Assembly (NCBI GenBank): GCA_023362775.1
Contig: JALMGJ010000006.1
Span: 54,677,001-54,741,000, forward strand
Origin: Charina bottae
Taxonomy: Eukaryota; Chordata; Lepidosauria; Squamata; Charinaidae
Length of the DNA stretch: 64,000 nt
Direction: 5' to 3'
The notes under the pieces were generated by a model. That model saw nothing but the letters and a program-made list of their open reading frames with translations. It was not told where the DNA came from and made no database searches. Shown here one piece after another: positions 56,227-64,000 of this stretch (positions within the stretch are counted from its first letter, which is position 1; every line of letters begins with the position of its first letter). The position numbers were made by a program, and so were the translations under genes.

Positions 56227-56412
56227 GTCGATGAAGGTTCTCAGTCATCCAGGTGGAACAGTCTGTGGCTTGAATCATGTCAACTGGATTTCTATTTTCT
56301 CAGTAGAAACGTTTCACTCCTTATCCAAGGAGCTTCTTCACTCCTTGGATAAGGAGTGAAACGTTTCTACTGAGAAAATAGAAATCCAGTTGACATGATT
56401 CAAGCCACAGAC
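56227..56412 (-). mobile_element. palindromic PLE, minimal 186-bp fold-back
   Basis: Exact 15-bp target duplications (TACATACACCAATAT, 56212-56226 and 56413-56427). The two arms contain only the outer part of the PLE terminal repeat and meet inside the hammerhead-like motif; the loop is about 8 nt (CTTCTTCA). The 36-nt terminal extension is on the left (56227-56262). With no coding sequence at all, it shows how little is needed for such a copy to be inserted. Confidence 0.94.
56309..56365. ncRNA. truncated hammerhead-like motifs at the loop of the minimal PLE
   Basis: Each arm keeps stem II with loop GGAT, the GAAA strand and ACGT. The left-arm motif (minus strand) retains TGAAGA without the leading C; the right-arm motif (plus strand) lacks the whole CTGAAGA strand. 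Neither should cleave. Confidence 0.5.
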
Positions 56413-56427
56413 TACATACACCAATAT

Positions 56428-59400
56428 TTTCCAATCTTTAGGCCACATAGTCTTATTCCATATTTGTTGATATATAAATGTTAACATTGTAACTGCCTTT
56501 GTAAGCAGCTCAGTGGACAGTGCATTTGTGTCTAATGTGTTATTATTAGACAACTAGTTTATTGCTTCCAGTAACACTATTTCTAATGAAATCCATTCAT
56601 GAATATATTTCCTGTCTACAAATGTTTCTTCATTCTATAATCTTAGCATTTCCATTTGTAAAGAATTTTACTTTTTATGTCTTCCATTAACCATATTTCC
56701 TTCTATCAGTTCTCTTCCATGATTACTTTTGTCTAATTTTGGTTGTAATTTTTCTTATGATTTCTCTGATCTTCTAGAAAATATTCCTTTTTTTTTCTTT
56801 TGCTAATTTCCTTTGTTGGTATTCTTAATTGAGATAGCTTTCCTTGTCCCTTTTTACTGCAAACTGAAAGCCTGTGTTTAGTTGTTGCACATCTTTCCTC
56901 CTTCACATACTTTCCACATTCCATATTTCCAATTGCCTACTGTATATCACTTTCCAGGACAGAGAAGCAACTTCAGAGAGGTTTCCTACCATGTCAAGAT
57001 GGTAATCTTCTGTGAGAGTTCTCTTAACTTGGTAGAAGATGAAATGTACTACAGCTAGGCATTAAAAATAATTTTGGCCATGGTGATGGCATTGCTAGAT
57101 AATACAGAGTTAGATTAAATGCATTATAACCACTTTAATTCTACTTATAGCTAATTACATAAAGCAGTGCCTATGTTGTGATGAAGCATGCCAGTTAATG
57201 AATCCATGTTTGCACAGAGGAGGTTAAATCTGTCTAGAATAATCTAACAGAGAAAGTGAATAGCCCCTTCACCATCTGCTTTCTAGAAAAGAATCATGGA
57301 TGGTAGCTACAACGGAGGACTTCATTTAGAAGTATGCCCATCATCCAGGGAAAAAAAAGCAAGTTTAAAAGGCACTTTGAACTACTGTCTTCTAGAAAGT
57401 GGGGACTGTGGTAACTATTTTGCAAAGCCTCTACATTCAAATGGCGACCATTTAGTAAGATAACACAATTTCAAAATTCCGTATGTGCCCAGTGGCCAAA
57501 ATGTTGGTCTTCATAATTTTAGACCTTGGACTGAATAATCTTTATATATGCCCTCTTTAGACAATCATTTTATTTTTCATCTAGGAAGCACATAACACAT
57601 CTCTCCTCTTTTCCACCTTGCCACCATTCCATGCTTTACAACTACTTCTACATTTTAATAGAGCAAATTAAGACAAGTGGCAAAAATGTGCAATTTTTTA
57701 CCTCGCTCTTACATGCTGAACATGCACAGTTTTGCATTGAAATTCATATAACACATAAACCTATCATGACTTTCATGACTATTGGAAGAAAATAGTAAGT
57801 ATCCCTGGTGTTAAACACATTTATTTTTCTGTTTTGTCATAGAAAATATACTATGCTTTCAAAATAAGATACTAGCACCCGCATGCTTACCCTGCCTCTT
57901 TCTGACTGTAAAAGGTTCATTTGAACAATTAAAAATCCACTTGCCATCAATAAAACAATCTCAGACAAGAATCCAACAAATCAAAATTTCATTAAAAAAG
58001 AAGCAATGGTTTTACGGTGAGTAGAATCAATCCTGATGGGGTCCTAACATGCCTGTATTGCCCAGGGATGCATGCTAGGCATACTGTATTTGTCTTAGGC
58101 TTTCTCACTTGCCACTCTCTGGATAGTCATCTGGATCACCCTTGGCTGTGCGTCTCTGGACTTCAATTCTGAGGCCAGCCCTAGTTTTACAACTGGCTAA
58201 ACCAACTACTATTTGCAACATTGTCAAATGATCATTTGTACAAGCCCTCTGGCAACCTTACTTCCTCTTCAGATATTAATCCTCCAAAGCACTTCTGGGA
58301 CACAATTGATTAGGAATAAAAATGATCTTAAAAATGACCCCATAGCATCAGTCTATACGCATAGCTTCATGTCATAATTGAATATTGATTTTTAGCATTG
58401 TCAGCCTTGTCCTTTCTTTTTGTTCACCCCCCACCTCCTCTCTTGTTCATTCTTTCAACCTTATGTGTCTCTCAAAATGAGCAGCCCCTTTTCCTTACAA
58501 CAAGGACTGTACTTTCTCTTGTTTATGTTTTCTTGCCTATTTCTGGGCCTCTAAAATGATGATCTTCCATTTAATGAACATACAATATTACCTAGAATTG
58601 AAAAGCATTCATCAGTGACTGATTTCTGCAAACCAAGCATGCCAGAACTCTCTGAATCTTTGTAAGCAAGTCAGCTTAGGGCTAGCAGAAGGGTGATTTG
58701 TTTGGATGCAGTTTGTTTCTTTCTCCCTCTGTAAGTTGTGTCCATAACCTTGTGGACTGCTAGCAAAAACACTGGTAAGCAGAAACACTAATGATACTGT
58801 CTTTAGTTAATCTGGTAACTTTGGAGAGAAGATATGCCTTGTAAACATAAGAAGCAGCTTTCTGCCAGCTTCTCTCAGATAACCCTGCCCATTTCTAGTC
58901 TTTGAAGATGCCTCCGTAGAGCTGGGAGAGTAGCTTCAACTGAGAAACTATTACTTCTCCTTTTCCTCCTGCCACAAACCTGGTAGGGACTTTGGCTTAA
59001 AAAAACGGTTCAAATGGGAAACGTATAGAAAGTGCTTTTAACCCCTGACATTCCTTCAGATATTTCTGTAAGGACATCACAGATTTCAAGCTCCTGGAAG
59101 TTAAGAATGAGTTATATGAGGAGTGTATAAAAAATCTTGGAAGAGTTAGAGCTAAAAATAACAAGCTGGTTGTCTGTTGAGAATTGGATCAAATCTAAGG
59201 TCAAAGGGCATGAAAAAATGTGTTTTAAATTTCCCCTATCTAGAAGATAAATAATCATTGCAATCATTCCAGAAACATGCTTTGAAGTGCTGTTTCACTC
59301 AGACCAAGTGGATTCGATTGATGTGCTCATGTGTGTTTGAGGTATAATTCTTTTCAAAGACACAATTAGACACTAGCTAGACAATTAGATAGTTGTCAGT

Positions 59401-59784
59401 TTTGGGGGAAATGTCTGATCTTGATAAAATATCACAGCAACCCCAAAAATGCAAAAGTTGTGAAATATTAGAAGGAAAAACTTATGCTAGTTACAGATGA
59501 TTTATCTTCAAGAGTAGTGAAAAAAAGTAAAAAGTTCCATCAAACACATCTCATGGATAGGTAACAGGGAATAAAATCTTTATTTTTATCCTTCTTTTTT
59601 AAAAACTTATCCCTGTATATTGAGTGAAAAAATTCTATGATCCAGACAAGTATTTTCATTATCTTAAACAATCGCTGGTCATCCAGAGCATGGGAACATC
59701 ACAACCAACCACTGAGAAATTATTTATTTGTGTAGAGAAAATGTATTTTATACCCATAAAGTATATCTCATGATGAGTATGTGT
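56428..59784. other. no recognised feature
   Basis: AT-rich unique-looking sequence; frames at 56338-56924 and 59659-59868 have no recognisable domain. Confidence 0.5.
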
Positions 59785-60985
59785 GTACTTTTTAAAATTA
59801 TTTTTAATTGCTTTTAAAATAACCAACAAGGAAAAAGAAAAACAAAAGTAATCATGATGTAGATACATACATTCTCAAAAAAAGAAACAACACATAAAGA
59901 ATGCTTTAAAAAAAGGCGAGAAAAGAAAAAAAAGTATAATATATAATTACAACAGTTACAATTCTATATATACTTATCTAGTGTAAATATTATTCAAGTA
60001 CATATATATTTATTTCTAATACATGTGTATAACTATCATTCGTCTTTAACCGACTATATTTTGTATAAATGAGTTCCATATTTCATTATAGTTGTCCATA
60101 CAAAGTCTACGTCAATAGGCAATCCACTCATAGGTGGCAAGTATAATCAGGTATTCAATCCATTGAGTGAATGGGGCCATACATTTGTCTTTCCAATGCT
60201 GCAATATCAGTCTTTTGGGCATAATAAGATCATGGAGAATCCAATTACGTTGTCCAGTTATCAATTTCCATGTAATAAGTATGTAATTCAAAAGAGCATT
60301 ATCTTCTGAACATTTTAATTTTTGTTGCACAATCATATTTATGTAATCCAGTACTTTCTCCCAGAATTAAGTAAGTATAGGACACTGTAAAAAACATATG
60401 CTTTTATTACATCTCCAGCAACATGCTTAGACCTTTTCTATACAAATGTAATGGAGTCCAATACATTCTAAATATTATTTTTTGTTGTATAAGTCTTAGT
60501 TTAAGGTCCATTTATTTATTTAGCATATGGTATACATTGCCAGGGAGTCTACAATGTTTTTTACACATGATAGATGTTCTGGTGCCAGCAGTTGCTAGTT
60601 CTTTGTTGCACTGGTGCACCACAAGAGGGTGAGCTAGCTTTGCATCAGCTGGCCAGCAGTGGTCCTAGGGAAGTCGGCTCATCCCGGCTTTTTTCTCCAG
60701 CAATCCTCCGCCGATCGCATCCAGGCAGATCCAGCGCCGGTTCTGCATAGAGTGCCGCCAGCATACCCCCTCACTGAAACGGGGGTACCAATTTATCTAG
60801 TCACAGATGGTATGCTTTCGAACTGCTAGGTGGGCAGGAACTAGGGACGAAATGACAGGAACTCACTTCCGTCATGCGGAACTGGGCTCGAACCGTTGGA
60901 GTGTCGACCATTTCTGGCTGGCAAACTCCAGCGTCATTAAGCCGCTGTGCCACCACATCCCCTTAAGGTCCATTGACACTCTTGG
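59785..60985 (-). pseudogene. L1 ORF2 C-terminal end and 3' end, split by a SINE
   Basis: The minus strand gives, in broken frames, MDLKLRLIQQKIIFRMYWTP, then CWRCNKS and, in the frame 60112-60336, KLITGQRNWILHDLIMPKR and HWKDKCMAPFTQWIEYLII. These are the last blocks of L1 ORF2, including the CxxC of its cysteine-rich end. The AT-rich 3' untranslated part runs to about 59785. A SINE (60513-60962) interrupts the coding order. Confidence 0.85.
60513..60962 (-). repeat. tRNA-derived SINE of a second family
   Basis: Exact 12-bp target duplications (TTAAGGTCCATT, 60501-60512 and 60963-60974). The tRNA-like head is at the right end (GGGGATGTGGTGGCACAGCG on the minus strand), with B box GGTTCGAGCCC. 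The middle shares CACCTAGCAGTTCGAAAGCA with the SINE family at 86, 6298 and 35423, but the following 250 bp (for example GGCGCTGGATCTGCCTGGAT) and the tail differ. It looks like a shared core joined to another 3' end. Confidence 0.85.
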
Positions 60986-61204
60986 TATTATTTATTTATT
61001 TATTTAAATTTTTATCCCGCCTTTATTATTTTTTTATAAATAACTCAAGGCGGCGAACATACCTAATACTCCTTCCTCCTCCTATTTTCCCCACAACAAC
61101 AACCCTGTGAGGTGAGTTGGGCTGATTGAGAGTGACTGGCCCAAGGTCACCCAGCTGGCTTTCATGCCTAAGGTGGGACTAGAACTCTCAGTCTCCTGGT
61201 TTCT
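60986..61204 (-). repeat. Sauria-type tRNA SINE, head truncated
   Basis: Same family as 46335 and 48690: (ATTT)n tail on the left, TTATTTATAAAAAAATAATA and TTCCTCCTCCTATTTTCCCC on the plus strand, ending in CTCAGTCTCCTGGTTTC. The tRNA-like head itself is missing. Confidence 0.9.
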
Positions 61205-61239
61205 GTATAGAAGTTACAACACTTTCCCATAGTCTAGGC

Positions 61240-62295
61240 CAAGGGTCGGAAATGGCGGCTCGCGAGCCAGATGCGGCTCTTTGGCCCCTTGAGTGTGGCT
61301 CTTCCGCAGCTGAACTCACCCCCGCCCCTTCCAAGTGATTGGCCCCCGCCCGCAAACCCCGCCCCCTGGCTCTCCCACTGAGCGAGGCCTGGCGCGGCAG
61401 GGAGGCGCTGCTGGCGGGGTGGGGGGATTGATGGGGTGGGAGGGTGCACCCGGAGGGCCTCCCACGGCCACTTCTCCAAGGCGGGTTGCAGAGCGCACGC
61501 TGCGCCCACGGGAACGCCTGGTCCCTCTGCACCCTCCAGCTCCGCCACCAGCCCCAGCAGCGTTGCCCGCCCCGTCCTGCCGCCCCGCCACCACCGCCCC
61601 GGCCAGGCCCCCTGCGCTGCCCTGCCGCTCGCGTCCCGGGCCCGCGCCCTCACCCAGCACCTGGATGCCGCGGAGCAGAGCCATCTCCAGCCGCAGCAGC
61701 CCCTGCAGCCGCTCCTGCGCCACCTCCGACAGCGCCACGTCCCGGGCCAGCAGCGCCTCCCTGCCGTGGCTTATTGGGGCGGGTGGGAGGGCGCGGGGGA
61801 GCCGCACAGGCGCCGAGGGGGGCGGGCTGGGTGCCCGCCCGCCTCCCTCCGCGAGGCCCCCCGTTGCCTTCCCGGGATCCGGGCACACTGGAGAGGTCCG
61901 CGGGGCAGCGTCGGGGCTTTCTCACCCTCTCGAGGCTCGGCTGCTGCTCGGCTGGGGTGCAGCGGGACGGGAGCTCCACCCGCGCGCCTTCCCTGGCCGG
62001 TCCTCACGGGCCGATCGCGTGGAAGGCGCGCGGGCGGAGCTGCCTGTCTGGCACTCGGGCAGTCCGGTAGCGCGGCCCCGCCGCCGCCCTTTCTCTTTGT
62101 CTTGGATCCCGGGAAGGCAGCGGGGGGCCTCGCGGAGGGAGGCAAGCAGGCAGGTAAGCGGGCGGGTGGGGCGGGCCGGCCTCATTTCCCACCCCCCATC
62201 ATTTTCTTGGCTCGACGCGGGCGGGCGGAAGCGGCCGAGGGGGGCGGGCCTGGCGGCTTGCCTCCCTCCGCGAGACCCCCGATCCGGCTTGGATG
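61240..62295. repeat. GC-rich block with hAT-like start and internal hairpins
   Basis: The left border (CAAGGGTCGGAAATGGCGGC, then CGCGAGCC and GCGGCTCTTTGG) resembles a hAT element end. Inside are long inverted repeats: CCTCCCTCCGCGAGGCCCCC (61845-61864) against its reverse complement near 62124-62143, with a third direct copy near 62261; and a second hairpin, CCACCCGCGCGCCTTCC against GGAAGGCGCGCGGGCGG (61976-62040). All long frames on both strands are GC-rich chance frames except one possible exon. The right border is unknown. Confidence 0.5.
61654..61760 (-). other. possible internal exon (107 bp)
   Basis: The minus strand has an acceptor-like CCACGGCAG in front of 107 bases and a strong donor-like CTGG/GTGAGG after them. 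In one frame this gives 35 residues with a leucine-rich helical pattern (REALLARDVALSEVAQER is its start). Nearly every third codon position is G or C, in contrast to its flanks read in that frame. I do not recognise the protein. It may be a host exon, an exon carried by the GC-rich repeat, or chance. Confidence 0.3.
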
Positions 62296-64000
62296 CCCAA
62301 GCGCACGCCCAACCGGGCCAAGGCGCAGGAGGGTTCGCTCAGTTGGAAAGCAAGCGCTGGGTGCGCAGGGATTCCCAGGGCAACCGAGCCGGAGGGTTTC
62401 TGGGGAATTGCGCCCTTGCGCACGTGGAGCAGAGAGGGAGAGAGAGTGTAGCGCACGGGGTGGGATTTACAAGGAGGCTAAAGTAGATCCAACTCCCCCA
62501 CCCCCAACTGGCGCCTGCCTGTTTGCTTCGTGGGGTTCCATGCAGCTTGCTCCCGAATAAATGCTTTGGGGGATGCAGCCCAGGGGTGCCGTCCGCCCTC
62601 AAGCCGTGCCTCCTGCGGGTTGCCTTCTCTTCCCCTTCCCCCGGATCGTTGCGAAATGATCAAAAACCCAGTAGCACAAAACGCTGGAAACTAATGTTTG
62701 GTGGGCGAAAAAGAAGCCTTTTTGAATTATCCCCGGCATGAAGTGGGGGCAGAAAAGGTAAAAAGAGAAGCTGGGGGGGGGGGGGCGGAGGAAGAAAGGA
62801 CGGAGAAAGGCTTAAGGGGCAGACTCGGCTGGGAATGAAGCGATTCATAAAAGGGCGATTTTACTGAATTAGTAGCAATAGAGCTGCTTGACTTTTATGG
62901 GCCAAAACAGCTCTTGAGAGAACCCCTGGGTGGAGAAAAAGATAAAATTTATAAGTTTTCTCGTTCTTTCTCTCTTGGAGCCCAGTTGGAGGCTAAAACT
63001 CACAAAGCCATTTTCTCCAATACATTGCAGTTGAAATCAGCAGGACTAATCCAAAGACGGGTGGGGCAGCCTTTCCGTCGGTACCTCCTTCCATACGACG
63101 CCTCTTTCTCGCCTTTATTTTTTTGTTCCGCCACACTCTCTCTTAGCTGAAGGTCTTGATTGCCTAATTTGCTTTATTTTGTTTTAAGATTTAAACCGCA
63201 TCAAACGGCCCAGGGATCTGTGGCGAAGAGCGGCCGTGGGGGGGGAACGAGGCGGGCGGATCTGATCTACCTGGACCCCGGGCAGCTGGCCGGGTGGATG
63301 CCGTCTCCCTGCAGCAGCAGGGATCTGTGGCGAAGAGCGGCCGTGGGGGGGGGGAACGAGGTGGGCGGATCTGATCTCCCTGGACCCCGGGCAGCTGGGC
63401 CGGGTGGACGCCATCTCCCTGCAGCAGCAGCAGCGGAAGGAGCGTGCAGAGAGGCTGGTACCTGCCCGAGCAGGAAAGAGCCAGTTTCGGCAAAGCAATC
63501 CTAATCGGAGGAGTAAAGCTGGAAGAAACTCGCTAAGTGGGCTCCTTGTCTGAAGCTCCAGCCGGACATTCCATCCCGGGGACAAAGTAAGCTGGACTCG
63601 CCCACTCTCCCGGAAACAATGCCTGAACCAGCGAACTCGGTTCGCGCCGCTCCTTCTACAAAGAGTAGAGAAAGAGCGACTTCTCCCTCGCTTGCGCGCT
63701 TGCTTGCTCCCCCTGCCCCCACGCACGTGCGCACGCCTTCGCCCACCGTAGGGGGCATAGCCGCCACCTCAGGCCACGCCAGTCTCGAGGGGGGTGGGGA
63801 AATACGCCAAACGGTGGAGGGAAAGTCCTATGCCTTTCCCTCTGCCTGTCTCCTTCGAAGCAAGGAGGCTACATGCAAGGCCGTTTGCAACCCAAAGGGG
63901 GGAAACACAGCCTCCCCCTCCCCGCAACCCCCGGAGCTGACTCTCACGCACACACGTTGCCCCTGCAGCCGTTCCTGCGCCGCATTTCAAAAAAAAAAGC
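62296..64000. promoter_or_regulatory. CpG-rich region, possible gene start outside or at the edge of the window
   Basis: From about 62.3 kb to the end the sequence is far richer in G, C and CpG than the AT-rich rest, though a part near 62660-63190 falls back. Chance frames are dense on both strands. No TATA box, start codon context or known protein could be assigned. A GTAAGC site at about 63587 could be a splice donor of a 5' untranslated exon, but this is speculative. CpG islands of this size usually mark vertebrate promoters. Confidence 0.4.
63212..63425. repeat. 107-bp tandem duplication in the CpG-rich region
   Basis: AGGGATCTGTGGCGAAGAGC begins at 63212 and again at 63319. Both units continue with CGGCCGTGGGGGG, GGGCGGATCTGATCT, CCTGGACCCCGGGCAGCTG and end in CCCTGCAGCAGCAG. 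Units differ by a few bases and by the length of the G run. Confidence 0.93.

Noticed and set aside
61335..62560. Frames of 374 and 383 residues on the plus strand and others of 100-190 on the minus strand
   Set aside because: They overlap in several frames, are Pro/Arg/Gly/Ala-rich and follow from high GC with few stop codons. No domain or conserved motif was seen, except the separately listed possible exon.

Overview
The window looks like nuclear DNA of a squamate reptile (lizard or snake). The repeat set points there: Bov-B LINE 3' ends, Sauria-type tRNA SINEs, CR1 LINEs, AT-rich L1 copies, Penelope-like elements (PLEs), hAT elements and TACCGTAT-ended MITEs. No intact host protein-coding gene, tRNA gene or rRNA gene could be supported. 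Nearly all open frames are transposon remnants or chance frames in simple or GC-rich sequence.

Layout. 0-13.6 kb: diverged unique sequence with a squamate tRNA-SINE (three copies), three CR1 pieces, a 5S rRNA-derived pseudogene and one Bov-B 3' end. 13.6-15.8 kb: a 2.2-kb hAT-like element with 8-bp target duplications, built from alternating inverted GC-rich modules and interrupted by a retroposed AT-rich piece. 15.9-17.6 kb: a satellite with a 164-bp period. 18.7-19.4 kb: MITEs. 20.1-25.5 kb: a composite L1 with 17-bp target duplications. 26.1-26.7 kb: CR1 tail and a 257-bp hAT MITE. 27.3-30.2 kb: a 2.87-kb palindromic PLE with reverse transcriptase and GIY-YIG endonuclease coded in both arms. 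33.6-35.3 kb: a compact L1-derived element with 18-bp target duplications. 35.4 kb: an intact SINE copy. 36.3-37.9 kb: a decayed Ty1/copia gag-protease-integrase region. 39.6-42.1 kb: an old CR1 that received a second palindromic PLE and a probable solo LTR. 42.1-44.6 kb: Bov-B pieces and a GC-rich MITE. 46-50 kb: Sauria-type SINEs and a third palindromic PLE. 52 kb: CR1. 56.2 kb: a fourth, 186-bp palindromic PLE. 59.8-61.2 kb: L1 ORF2 end with a nested SINE, then another SINE. 61.2-64 kb: a GC/CpG-rich block that may be a promoter region, with hairpins, a possible minus-strand exon and a 107-bp tandem duplication.

The most striking system is the set of four fold-back PLE copies. Each is bounded by its own 13-17 bp target duplication, so each palindrome behaves as one insertion and not as an assembly error. 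Arm lengths differ greatly (about 1.4 kb to under 100 bp), yet each copy keeps the same 34-36-nt extension at only one end. Their terminal repeats carry a hammerhead-ribozyme-like motif, which appears in opposite orientation in the two arms. PLE terminal-repeat hammerheads are known in general; the compact fold-back copies and their shared asymmetric end are what deserve follow-up.
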